From Trueperaceae bacterium (GTDB taxonomy: Bacteria > Deinococcota > Deinococci > Deinococcales > Trueperaceae): DNA of 14,694 nt. Each line of letters begins with the position of its first letter. The first letter of the stretch is position 1. The notes beneath the pieces were generated by a model. The model saw nothing but the letters and a program-made list of their open reading frames with translations, was not told the origin of the DNA and did no database searches. This document shows, in pieces, positions 7,130-14,549 of the stretch. The position numbers and the translations under genes are program-made. The stretch spans positions 1 through 14,694 of the forward strand of contig SLSQ01000149.1 of assembly GCA_007130355.1 (NCBI GenBank), in the 5' to 3' direction.

Positions 7130-8374
7130 TCAGGCGTTCCGCAGGCGGTCGACCGCGTCGGCGCCGCGGTCGTCATGGGCGGCGAGCACCAGGTCCCCGT
7201 CCTCGAACGCCGCCAGGAACGCCTCGGCGGCGGTCCGCTCGTACGCGGCGTCGATTCCGTCGCGGAGTTCCTGCAGGGCGTGCTCGAGCGGAAGCGCGGC
7301 CCGGTACGGCCGGTCGGTGGTCATGGCGTCGAACGAATCGGCGACGGCCAGCATGCGGGCGTACGGATCGATCGCATCGCCGACCAAGCCGTCCGGGTAG
7401 CCGCCGCCGTCCCACCGCTCGTGGTGCTGCCGGACCGCCGGCAGGATCGGGGCGAGCGCGGGCGCGTCGCGCAGGATCCGTTCGCCGTGCACCGGGTGGA
7501 GGCGCATCTGGTCCCACTCGGCGTCGGTCAGAGCCCCGGGCTTGCTCACGTTCGCGGTCATCGCGATCTTCCCGACGTCGTGCAGGTAACCGGCGATCGC
7601 GATGCGCTCGAGCTCGTCGGAGGGGAGTCCGAGGCGCTGGCCGACGCCGCGTGCGTAGTAGCCGACGCGGGAGGAGTGGCCGGCGGTGTAGGCGTCGGCC
7701 GCCTCGACCGCGTTCACGAGCGCCAGGACCGACTGCAGGTAGAGCATCCGCCGTTCGCGGATCGAGGTCGCGAGCGAGAGGGCGATCGCGGCGTTGTCGG
7801 CGAACGCCTCGAACGTCTCGAGGTCGGCCTCGTCGAAGGTGCGGTCCATGAACCGGGTGTCGAGGTAGATGCCGCCGAGCGTCGTGCCTCCGGAGCGGAT
7901 CGGAGCGGCCATGACGCTGCGGATGTCGAGCGCCAGCAGGCTGGCGCCCGCCTGGATCCGATCGTCCTCCTGCGCGTTCGTGGTGACGATGCCCTCGCCC
8001 CGCTCGAGGATCTGACGGATCAGCGAGCGGCTCAGCTGCTGGTCGCTGGCGCTCGCCTCGCCGCGTCCGAGGGCCCGGGCCGCGCGGACCTCGAACCCGT
8101 CCTCGGAGGCGTCGTCCCGCACCACCACCAGCCCGCGGTCGGCGCCGCTCAGTTCGAGCGCGGCGCCGAGGATCCGGTCGAGCACCGCGTCGACGTCGTG
8201 CGTCGTCTCGACCCGGGCGAGGGCGGCGGTCACGTCGTTCAGGCGGGCGAACCCGGCGAGGCGCCGTTCGGTCCGCTCGAGGCGGCGCGCCACCCCTTCG
8301 AAGCGTGGACGCAGGTCCTTGCCGAGCGGGCCGAGCGCTTCGAGGCGCGTCCGAAGCTGGTCGAGCGCGTCCAT
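7130..8374 (-). CDS. GAF domain plus HD-GYP domain protein, likely c-di-GMP phosphodiesterase
   Basis: This 414-residue protein likely degrades the second messenger cyclic di-GMP in response to a signal sensed by its GAF domain. A short helical N-terminus (1-55, coiled-coil-like with LERTERRL) leads to a GAF domain at about 58-205 and then an HD-GYP domain at about 212-395. The HD-GYP hallmarks are all visible: His233 in TAGHSSRV, HDVGK with His265-Asp266, HPVHGERIL (293-301), HHERWDGGGYPDGL (317-330) containing the GYP triad, and ADSFDAMTTDRPYR (345-358). There is no membrane helix, so it is cytosolic. ATG 8374 follows a TATGCT box by 6 bases with no Shine-Dalgarno, pointing to a leaderless mRNA with its own promoter separate from the kinase operon upstream. 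No GGDEF cyclase is seen in the window. Confidence 0.95.
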   Translation of the reverse strand: MDALDQLRTRLEALGPLGKDLRPRFEGVARRLERTERRLAGFARLNDVTAALARVETTHDVDAVLDRILGAALELSGADRGLVVVRDDASEDGFEVRAARALGRGEASASDQQLSRSLIRQILERGEGIVTTNAQEDDRIQAGASLLALDIRSVMAAPIRSGGTTLGGIYLDTRFMDRTFDEADLETFEAFADNAAIALSLATSIRERRMLYLQSVLALVNAVEAADAYTAGHSSRVGYYARGVGQRLGLPSDELERIAIAGYLHDVGKIAMTANVSKPGALTDAEWDQMRLHPVHGERILRDAPALAPILPAVRQHHERWDGGGYPDGLVGDAIDPYARMLAVADSFDAMTTDRPYRAALPLEHALQELRDGIDAAYERTAAEAFLAAFEDGDLVLAAHDDRGADAVDRLRNA

Positions 8375-8380
8375 GCCGCG

Positions 8381-8409
8381 AGCATACGTCAGCGCCCCCG
8401 GCCGGTCGA
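8381..8409 (-). promoter_or_regulatory. promoter of the HD-GYP gene (-35 TCGACC, 17-bp spacer, -10 TATGCT)
   Basis: On the minus strand TCGACC (8409-8404) matches four of six TTGACA bases and lies 17 bases before TATGCT (8386-8381). The -10 box ends 6 bases before the ATG at 8374, the geometry of a leaderless start. This is the best-formed promoter in the window. The -35 hexamer falls inside the palindrome CGGTCGACCG. Confidence 0.55.
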
Positions 8410-8422
8410 CCGAGGGCGCTGA
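8389..8422. promoter_or_regulatory. 9-bp inverted repeat enclosing a 10-bp palindrome; operator or terminator between lipoprotein and HD-GYP genes
   Basis: TCAGCGCCC (8389-8397) and GGGCGCTGA (8414-8422) are perfect inverted copies. The 16-base middle contains the perfect palindrome CGGTCGACCG (8403-8412). In RNA this would fold into a strong GC-rich stem, which could end the kinase-lipoprotein transcript, but no U-tract follows on the minus strand. In DNA it covers the -35 and spacer of the HD-GYP promoter, so it could equally be a repressor or activator site. Confidence 0.5.
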
Positions 8423-8444
8423 GGCGGTGCGGACGCGCTTCGGT

Positions 8445-9074
8445 TCAGAGACCGCCGCGGACCCGGATCTCGAGGCCCTCGAGCACCATCGAGCCGTCGA
8501 GCCCGGCGAGCGCTTCGCCGTCCGCGTCGCGGCAGACGAACTCGACGAACATCGTGACGCGACGGTCCTCGTCCTCCTCGAGGAGCGCGAAGACCTCCTC
8601 GTCGAAGTGCTCGCGGGCGATTCGGCCCGGGACCAGGTCCCAGCGGTCCTCGCCCGGGACGTGGTCGATCTCGATGGTCCCGGCGAACAGCAGGTTGGAC
8701 GGGTCGCGGATCAAGCCGGGGTCGGCCAGGTGCGCGCTCTCGTACGGCGCGAGCCAGATGCGGACGCCGACGTCGACGAAGGTGTCGTGGAGGTCGGCGG
8801 GCGTCAGGCCGGCCGCGGCGAGCGCGGCGGCGTCCATCGCGTCGTAGTCGATCGTGCCGCCCCCGACGTTCACGCCCAGCATCGAGAGGCCGCCACGGCC
8901 CAGGGCGGAGAGGCCGCCCCGACCGGCGGTCGCGACACCGGAGTCGACGTCGGCCTGAATCGTTCCGTCGGTGCCGATCGCGTCGGTGACGTCGAAGGTA
9001 GCCGTCACGCTGCAGGCGCTCAAGGCGAACGTCGTCAGACCGGCGAGGAGCCAGAAGATGGCGCTACGGTTCAT
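8445..9074 (-). CDS. hypothetical lipoprotein with RGGLSxLG repeat
   Basis: This is a 209-residue exported lipoprotein of unknown function. The N-terminus is a type II signal peptide: MNR, a hydrophobic stretch, then the lipobox LSAC with Cys21 as the lipidated residue. After it comes a region rich in Gly, Asp and Thr that contains two adjacent copies of RGGLSxLG (52-59 and 60-67). The C-terminal part (about 75-209) alternates hydrophobic and charged residues as in beta strands (VGVRIWLAPYE, FAGTIEIDHV, VTMFVEFVCRD) and ends with EGLEIRVRGGL, which echoes the repeat. I do not recognise a family. ATG 9074 overlaps the stop of the kinase gene (ATGA) and has a GGGAGG ribosome site four bases before it, so expression is coupled to the kinase. 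It could be an extracytoplasmic partner of the kinase, but this is inference. Confidence 0.85.
   Translation of the reverse strand: MNRSAIFWLLAGLTTFALSACSVTATFDVTDAIGTDGTIQADVDSGVATAGRGGLSALGRGGLSMLGVNVGGGTIDYDAMDAAALAAAGLTPADLHDTFVDVGVRIWLAPYESAHLADPGLIRDPSNLLFAGTIEIDHVPGEDRWDLVPGRIAREHFDEEVFALLEEDEDRRVTMFVEFVCRDADGEALAGLDGSMVLEGLEIRVRGGL
8874..8921 (-). repeat. two-copy protein repeat RGGLSxLG in the lipoprotein gene
   Basis: Two consecutive eight-residue units, RGGLSALG and RGGLSMLG, are encoded by adjacent similar 24-base segments. They lie shortly after the lipidated cysteine and may form a Gly-rich linker or a binding loop. Confidence 0.7.
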
Positions 9075-12000
9075 GATGCCTCCCGTTCCGAGGCGTCGGG
9101 GACCTGCGTCCCCCCCTCTGCGCGCACTGTAGCGCGAACCAGATCGGCGAACGCGGCGAGGTTCGCCGCCTCCAGGTCGTCCTCGGCCTCCTGCACGCGT
9201 TCCGCGTCGCCGTCCTGAAGCGCCTGCAGGAAGGCGACCTGGGCGCGCCACACGGCGTTGGGGTGGTCGTGGGAACGGCGGGCGGCGTCCTCGATCGCTG
9301 CGCGGGCGGCGCCGCGATCGCCCGCCGCCCACGCCGCCTGGGCGATCAGCAGGTCGCACTCGATCCGTTCCTCCGTGGCGGAGAGCCGCTCGAACCGTTC
9401 GGCCGCCTCTCGGAGCTGCCCGCGGGCGGCGCTCGGATCGCCGGACCGGAGGGACACCTCGCCCGCCGTCATCGTCTGGAGCGCGACGTTGTACGGCTGG
9501 TCGTCGCCGGCCAGCATCGCCACGGCCTCGGCGACCGCCGTCCGCGCTTCGGCGAGCGCACCCCGCCGGGCCAGCACGGTGGCGCGGATCAGTTGCGCCT
9601 GATGGGCCAGAAGCTGGTAGCCCTGCTGCGCCAACAGGGCGGTGGCGGCGTCGACGTGCTCGGTGGCGCGGTCGTAGGCGCCGTGCAGGAGGTGGATCCA
9701 GGCGAGGGAGTAGCGGGCCTGCGCGGCGTTCTTCGGGTCGTCGAAGCGCTCGGCGTGCTCGAGCACCTGCTGGTACAGCCGGATCGCTTCGGCGCGGTCG
9801 CCCAGGTCGCCGTGCACGTTGCCGAGGTGGCAGAGGACGTTGGCGACGCGCTGCACGTCGCCCGACTCGCGGTAGACCCGCAGCGCCTCCTGGATCGCGT
9901 CGCGCGCGGCGTGCAGGTCGCCGCGTTGGTAGTGCACCAGGCCGGTCATGTGCTCGAGCCGCGCGGCGAAGAGGGGATCGTCGCCCCCGGCGAGGCTCTT
10001 CTGCGCGGCGGCGTACCAGTCGAGCGCGTCGTCCCACGAGCCGCTCCGGAACGCGTGGTAGCCGAGGTCGGCCTGGGCGTAGGCGAGCGCGCCCGGGTCC
10101 TCCTCGGCACGGGGCAGCGTGATCGCGAGGGCTTCGATCAGGATGCGTTCCGCCTCGTCCAGGGCACCGCGTTCCACGAGCACGCCGCCGAGGGCGCGGT
10201 GGATCTCCGGATCGTCGGTCGCGTGCTCGAGGGCGCGCCGCAGGAACCGTTCGCTGGCGTCCAGCTCGCCTCGCTTCGACCAGTGCGTCCCGAGCGCCTT
10301 CAGCGCGGGCAGCTCGGTGGTCGTGTGCTCGAGCGCCTCGGTCAGGAGCCGTTCCGCCTCCTCCCAGCGTCCGATCCGGTCGAGCACGCCGGCCAGCGCC
10401 ACCAGCGTCGCCGGGCGGTCGTGCTCGGATCCGTCGGCCTGCTGCTCGAGGGCGAGCCGGTAGAACCGTTCCGCGACGTCGTTGGCGTAGACGCGTTCGG
10501 CGTCGCGGGCCGCCTGCCGGGCGTAGCGGGCCGCCTCGGCGGGACGGCCCGCTTCGGCGAGGTGCACCGCGAGCGCGTCGGGTCGCAGCTCGTGGGACCG
10601 TTCGAGCCGCTCGGCGAGGCGGGCGTGGTAGCGCCGCCGCCGTCGCGCCGGCAGCCGGGCGTGCAACGTCTCGCGCAGCATCGGGTGCGCGAAGCGGTAC
10701 ACGTCGCGGGCGCCCTCCTCGGCCAGGTTGGCGCGGAGCAGCTCGTCGAGATCGTCGAGCAGCTCGTCCTCGTCCACGTCGCGGAGGTCCTGCAGCGTGT
10801 CGAAGTCGAACGAGACGCCGATCGTCGCGGCCGCCGCGGCGGTGGTGCGCGCGCGGTCGCTCAGCAGCTCGATCCGGCGGGCGAACAGCTCGTCGATGCT
10901 GGGCGGCAGGGTCGCCGCCTCGCGGCTCCACTCCCACGCCCCTTCGCGGCGCACGATCTGACCGCCCTTGAGGAGCGCCGCGAGCAGTTCGCCCACGAAG
11001 AACGGGTTTCCGGCGGCCCGCTCGGCGACGTGCCGTTCGAGGTGCGCGTCGACCGGACCGCCGAGCATCGCGCGGATCAGTTCGTGCGTCTCGCCCTCGC
11101 GGAGCGGTTCGAGCGGTACGCGCTCGGCGTGCAGGTGCCGGACCGCCGGACGGACGGCCTCGGCCAGCTGCCCCGGATTCGCGGAGAGGAGCAGACCGAC
11201 CGACGCCGCGGCGTCGCCGGAGGCGAGGTGCGCGGCGAGCGCGACCGTGCCCTCGTCCGCCTCGTGCAGATCGTCGATCGTGACCAGGAGCGGACTCCGG
11301 CCGGCGGCGCGGGTGAGGAGTCGGTCGACCGCGGCATAGACCCGCATCCGGGCGACGTCGGCGGGAAGGTTCGGCGGGGTGGCGGCCTCGAACAGGCCGG
11401 GCAGGAGCAGCGAAAGGTCGTCCTCGAGGCCCTCGGTCGCCTCGGCGAACGCCCGGGGGTAGCGGTCGCGGAAGGCCGCGAGCGCGGAGCGGAGTCCGTG
11501 GTACGGCAGGTTCACGCCGCGGGGGTTGCGGATCCGCAGGACCGCGACGTCGCGCGCCCTCGCCTCGTCGATCGTCTCGTCGACCAGGCGCGTCACGCCG
11601 AGGCCGGTGGCCCCCTCGAGCAGCACCGGCCGGCGCGAGGGCGACGGCTCGAGGACCGTCGCCACACGTCGCCAGGCCGCGTCCCGGCCGATCAGGGGCG
11701 GATTCAGCAGTTGGGCCGGGGTGCCGTCCGTACGCTCGAGTCGCCGGGGCGGCCGGCTCGGGTCGTGCGGGCGGTCGCGCTCGCCGCGCAGGTCGTCGGC
11801 GGCGGCGCGCAACCGGTCGGCGACGTCCGACGCCTGGGCCGGGCGATCGGCGGGCGCCTTCTCGAGCAGGTCGAGGACGAGCCGGTCGATCGCGGCGGGA
11901 ACGAACGGGACGCGCGACGAGGGAGGGCGGGCCGGATCGCGCACCTGCTTCAGGAGGATCTCGGCGAACGCGTCGCCGGTGAACGGCGGCTCGCCCACGA

Positions 12001-12613
12001 TCGCCCAGTGCAGCAGGCAGCCGAAGGCGTACAGGTCGCTGCGCGCGTCGACGTCGCGTCCCCGGGCTTGTTCGGGGCTCATGTACGCGACGGTGCCCAT
12101 CACCTCGCCCGCTTGCGTGAGCGCCACCGTCGCCTGCCGGTCGGTCTTGGCGAGCCCGAAGTCCATCAGGTGGGGTACGTCGGCCTGGAGCAGGACGTTG
12201 TCCGGCTTCACGTCACGATGCACGATCCCCTCGGCGTGCACGTAGGCGAGCGCGTCGGCGACGGCGGCGAGGGTTTCGATCCGGTCGGCCAGCTCGGCCG
12301 GGTCCTGGACCGGTCCGTGGAACTTCTCCTGGAGCGTGCCGCCGTGCAGGTACTCCATCACCAGGTAGGCGAGCTGATCGTGCGTACCGGACCCGAGGAC
12401 GCGGACCACGTTCGGGTGGTCCAGGCGGGACATGACGCGGAACTCGCGTCGGAAGCGGAGTCGGCTCTCGTCCGGAGGCAGGGTGAGGACCTTGACGGCG
12501 ACGGGGCGGTCCTCGACCTGGTCGTGCGCTCGGTAGACGGCGCCCATTCCGCCGTGTCCGATCAGGGCGCTGATTCGGTAGCGGTCGTGCACGACCTCGC
12601 CGGCGGGGAGCAT
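9071..12613 (-). CDS. PknK-like Ser/Thr protein kinase fused to ATPase domain and TPR array
   Basis: This 1180-residue multidomain signalling protein begins with a Hanks-type Ser/Thr kinase (about 12-270). Its catalytic residues are complete: glycine loop GHGGMG (19-24), Lys41, Glu57, HRDVKPDN (132-139), DFG (151-153) and SPE (179-181). A proline-rich linker leads to an AAA/STAND-like ATPase module (about 305-560), starting LIGRD and containing Walker B LLVTIDDLH (442-450) and GNPFFVGELL (535-544). Its Walker A reads GATGLGVTR (334-342), with Val340 where Lys is expected. The rest (about 600-1140) is helical with many TPR-like units. The layout resembles Mycobacterium PknK, but without an obvious DNA-binding end. 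No membrane helix is seen, so it is cytosolic. ATG 12613 opens the kinase fold at once; a TAGACT box lies 9 bases upstream. The stop overlaps the lipoprotein start. Substrates are unknown. Confidence 0.95.
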   Translation of the reverse strand: MLPAGEVVHDRYRISALIGHGGMGAVYRAHDQVEDRPVAVKVLTLPPDESRLRFRREFRVMSRLDHPNVVRVLGSGTHDQLAYLVMEYLHGGTLQEKFHGPVQDPAELADRIETLAAVADALAYVHAEGIVHRDVKPDNVLLQADVPHLMDFGLAKTDRQATVALTQAGEVMGTVAYMSPEQARGRDVDARSDLYAFGCLLHWAIVGEPPFTGDAFAEILLKQVRDPARPPSSRVPFVPAAIDRLVLDLLEKAPADRPAQASDVADRLRAAADDLRGERDRPHDPSRPPRRLERTDGTPAQLLNPPLIGRDAAWRRVATVLEPSPSRRPVLLEGATGLGVTRLVDETIDEARARDVAVLRIRNPRGVNLPYHGLRSALAAFRDRYPRAFAEATEGLEDDLSLLLPGLFEAATPPNLPADVARMRVYAAVDRLLTRAAGRSPLLVTIDDLHEADEGTVALAAHLASGDAAASVGLLLSANPGQLAEAVRPAVRHLHAERVPLEPLREGETHELIRAMLGGPVDAHLERHVAERAAGNPFFVGELLAALLKGGQIVRREGAWEWSREAATLPPSIDELFARRIELLSDRARTTAAAAATIGVSFDFDTLQDLRDVDEDELLDDLDELLRANLAEEGARDVYRFAHPMLRETLHARLPARRRRRYHARLAERLERSHELRPDALAVHLAEAGRPAEAARYARQAARDAERVYANDVAERFYRLALEQQADGSEHDRPATLVALAGVLDRIGRWEEAERLLTEALEHTTTELPALKALGTHWSKRGELDASERFLRRALEHATDDPEIHRALGGVLVERGALDEAERILIEALAITLPRAEEDPGALAYAQADLGYHAFRSGSWDDALDWYAAAQKSLAGGDDPLFAARLEHMTGLVHYQRGDLHAARDAIQEALRVYRESGDVQRVANVLCHLGNVHGDLGDRAEAIRLYQQVLEHAERFDDPKNAAQARYSLAWIHLLHGAYDRATEHVDAATALLAQQGYQLLAHQAQLIRATVLARRGALAEARTAVAEAVAMLAGDDQPYNVALQTMTAGEVSLRSGDPSAARGQLREAAERFERLSATEERIECDLLIAQAAWAAGDRGAARAAIEDAARRSHDHPNAVWRAQVAFLQALQDGDAERVQEAEDDLEAANLAAFADLVRATVRAEGGTQVPDASEREAS

Positions 12614-12622
12614 GTGGCGGAC

Positions 12623-12628
12623 AGTCTA
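12623..12628 (-). promoter_or_regulatory. -10 box (TAGACT) of the kinase-lipoprotein operon
   Basis: On the minus strand TAGACT ends 9 bases before the ATG at 12613, giving a leader of only a few bases. No Shine-Dalgarno and no good -35 are visible. It lies in the 70-base region shared with the divergent ankyrin gene, where I find no matching box for the plus strand. Confidence 0.45.
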
Positions 12629-12683
12629 GCAGGGGGCTCCGTGCGCTGGACCCGCGCGGCGCCGAGTCCGTGCGCGGTTCGGC

Positions 12684-13649
12684 GTGGCGGTGGCCGAACC
12701 CCGCGCGTGCCTGCACCGGACGGCGGCGCACGGAACGAACGCCGCGCTCCGCTCCTGCCTCGAGGCGACGCCGGAGGTCGAGGCCCGGGACGCGCTCGGA
12801 CGGACGGCGCTGACGCGGGCGGCGGCGCACGCTGCCGATCCGGAAGCCCTCCGACTCCTGATCGCGGCCGGCGCCGACGTGCACGCGACGGTCGACGGCG
12901 GTGCGACCGCACTGACCTTCGCGGCCCAGCGGACCGACCCCGCGTTCGTCCGGACGCTCGTCGACGCCGGGGCCGAGGTGGACGCGCCGATGCACGACGG
13001 CCGGACGCCGCTCATGTTCGCCGTGCTCGTGCCGGGCGCCGAAGCGACCGTGCGCGCGCTGCTCGAGCTCGGCGCGGATCCGAACGCCGCCGACGCGACC
13101 GGGACCACACCGCTGATCTGGGCGGCCGAGTACGGTGACGATCCGGACGCGATCGCCGCGCTCCTCGGCGCGGGCGCCGATCCGAACGCGACCGATCGCG
13201 AGGGCCGGACGGCGACGATGGCGGCCGTGAGCTCCGGAGCGGATCCGGCGCTGTCGCGGGCCCTGATCCGAGGCGGAGCGGACGACGTCCGTTCGCCGCT
13301 CGAGCGACGGATCCTCGACCGGCTCCGGGCCAGCGACGTCGTCCCCGATGTCGAACCGTGCCCCGCCACGACCGTGGCCCGGTTCGAGCCGGCCGCGGTC
13401 GTCTGCTTCGCGTTCACGGCCGCCGACGACGCGACGGCGCGGTCGGCGATCGACGCGGTGGTGCTCGGTGGGGAGGACGCCGCGGACGTCGACACTTCGG
13501 ACGGGGCGACGATCCGCGCGGCCGGACCTTGGAGGATTCTCGGCGCGGCCGCGAGGGGACGGGACTACCGCGACGGTGCCGCTTGGGCGACGGTGGCGTA
13601 CGACGGGCGCCGGCTGTACGTGATCTCCGAGCCCGGTCCTCGGCCCTGA
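12684..13649 (+). CDS. ankyrin-repeat protein with unrecognised C-terminal domain
   Basis: This 321-residue protein has about five ankyrin repeats (roughly residues 4-201), which serve as a protein-binding scaffold. Repeat signatures include DALGRTALTRAAAH (36-49), AAGADVHATVDGGATALTFAA (61-81), DGRTPLMFA (105-113), ATGTTPLIWAAEYG (138-151) and DREGRTATMAA (171-181), each followed by LLxxGADPN-type turns. After residue 202 comes a domain of about 120 residues that I cannot assign, containing VVCFAFTAADD, GPWRILG and AWATVAYDGRRLYVISE, with no signal peptide or membrane helix. GTG 12684 is the first start after an in-frame TAG at 12627; GTG 12690 is an alternative. No ribosome site or -10 box is clear. 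It is divergent from the kinase gene with 70 bases between, which suggests shared regulation. It may bind the kinase or its targets, but this is inference. Confidence 0.85.
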   Translation: MAVAEPRACLHRTAAHGTNAALRSCLEATPEVEARDALGRTALTRAAAHAADPEALRLLIAAGADVHATVDGGATALTFAAQRTDPAFVRTLVDAGAEVDAPMHDGRTPLMFAVLVPGAEATVRALLELGADPNAADATGTTPLIWAAEYGDDPDAIAALLGAGADPNATDREGRTATMAAVSSGADPALSRALIRGGADDVRSPLERRILDRLRASDVVPDVEPCPATTVARFEPAAVVCFAFTAADDATARSAIDAVVLGGEDAADVDTSDGATIRAAGPWRILGAAARGRDYRDGAAWATVAYDGRRLYVISEPGPRP

Positions 13650-13685
13650 TCCGTACGCCTTATCGGACGGCGAGTCCGCCGCGGT
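13650..13685. other. short gap between convergent ankyrin and YihY genes; weak hairpin only
   Basis: The 36 bases between the two stop codons contain CGGAC-GGCGA-GTCCG, a 5-bp stem with a 5-base loop. There is no T-run on either side, so it is at best a weak bidirectional terminator. Nothing else is visible. Confidence 0.25.
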
Positions 13686-14549
13686 TCAAGCGTTCCGCGC
13701 CACCGCGTTCGCGTCCGGGACGATGCGGTCGCCACTGCGCCGGGCATAGACCTGGGTGAACTCCGCGCCGAGCAACAGGATCTGCGCCGAAACGTACACC
13801 CAGAGCAGGATCACGACGAGCGCGCCCGCCGCGCCGTACGCGCCCGCCACGGCGCCCCGGGACAGGTACAGACTCAGCAGCCCGTTCCCGATCACGAACA
13901 GGACGGCGGTGACCAGGCCACCGACCACGACCGACCTCCACGGGATGCGTACGTCGGGCAAGTACTTGAACATCAAGGCGAACACCAGGCCGCACGCGAG
14001 AACCAGCAGCACCGGGTCGAGTACCGTCCACAACGCGCCGATCTGGGGCACCTGTTCGCGGGTCGCGGCCGTCACGGAGCGCAGGACGGCGGTCCCCACC
14101 AAGGCCGCGAGCAGCAGCAGGCCCAAGCCGAGGATCAGCAGCAGCGACATGATTCGCACCCGAAGCACGTTGCGCAGGCCGGACCGTTCCGGATCGGCCT
14201 TCACGTTCCAGATGATGTTGAGCGCGTTGTGGAGCTGTGCCACGACGCCGGTCGCACCGACCACGACGAGGCTCAGGCCCACGATCGTCGCCAGGACGTT
14301 CCCGCCCATTTCTTGACGGTTCTCGATCATGGTGCGGATCAGCTGCGCCGCATCGTGACCCGCCACGCCCCGAATCTGCTCCACGATCGCGACCTGCGCG
14401 TCGCCCCGGCCGAAGAAGGTCAGCATGGCGATGACGATGATGAGCATCGGGGCCAGGGAGAAGATCGCGTAGTAGGCGAGCGACGCCGCGAGCACGCCGA
14501 CGTTGTCGCTCTGCCACTCCTTGACCGTGTCCTTGAGAAGCTGCAGCAT
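13686..14549 (-). CDS. YihY/BrkB family inner membrane protein
   Basis: This is a polytopic membrane protein of the YihY/virulence factor BrkB family (old name tRNA-processing ribonuclease BN, an early misassignment). Its molecular role is not firmly known; transport has been proposed. With 287 residues it has the family length. The N-terminus LLKDTVKEWQSDN...LAASLAYYAIFSLAPMLII (4-38) is the family signature, and YGAAGALVVILLWVYVSAQILLLGAEFT (238-265) is the typical C-terminal helix pair ending in GAEFT. About six helices are predicted (roughly 22-46, 85-108, 132-157, 178-197, 205-230 and 238-264). ATG 14549 is preferred because GAAGGG lies about 5 bases upstream and family members usually start there; ATG 14564, five codons earlier, is in frame but lacks a ribosome site. 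It stands alone, convergent with the ankyrin gene. Confidence 0.93.
   Translation of the reverse strand: MLQLLKDTVKEWQSDNVGVLAASLAYYAIFSLAPMLIIVIAMLTFFGRGDAQVAIVEQIRGVAGHDAAQLIRTMIENRQEMGGNVLATIVGLSLVVVGATGVVAQLHNALNIIWNVKADPERSGLRNVLRVRIMSLLLILGLGLLLLAALVGTAVLRSVTAATREQVPQIGALWTVLDPVLLVLACGLVFALMFKYLPDVRIPWRSVVVGGLVTAVLFVIGNGLLSLYLSRGAVAGAYGAAGALVVILLWVYVSAQILLLGAEFTQVYARRSGDRIVPDANAVARNA

Noticed and set aside
8445..10937. Treating the lipoprotein as the tail of a longer 830-residue protein
   Set aside because: Upstream of ATG 9074 the frame is out of phase with the kinase and low-complexity. The ATG has a ribosome site and begins a clear lipoprotein signal peptide.
9071..12613. Anti-phage STAND (Avs-like) defence protein
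   Set aside because: The layout of an N-terminal active kinase, an ATPase with altered Walker A, and TPRs is closer to PknK-like regulators, and no defence genes or mobile elements are nearby.
9263..13138. Very long plus-strand open frame antisense to the kinase gene
   Set aside because: It is a mirror of the kinase gene in GC-rich DNA, rich in Arg/Gly/Val/Glu without domains, while the minus strand encodes clear kinase, ATPase and TPR motifs.
13664..13678. Intrinsic terminator between the ankyrin and YihY genes
   Set aside because: The stem is only 5 bp and no T-run follows on either strand, so it is listed only as a weak possibility.
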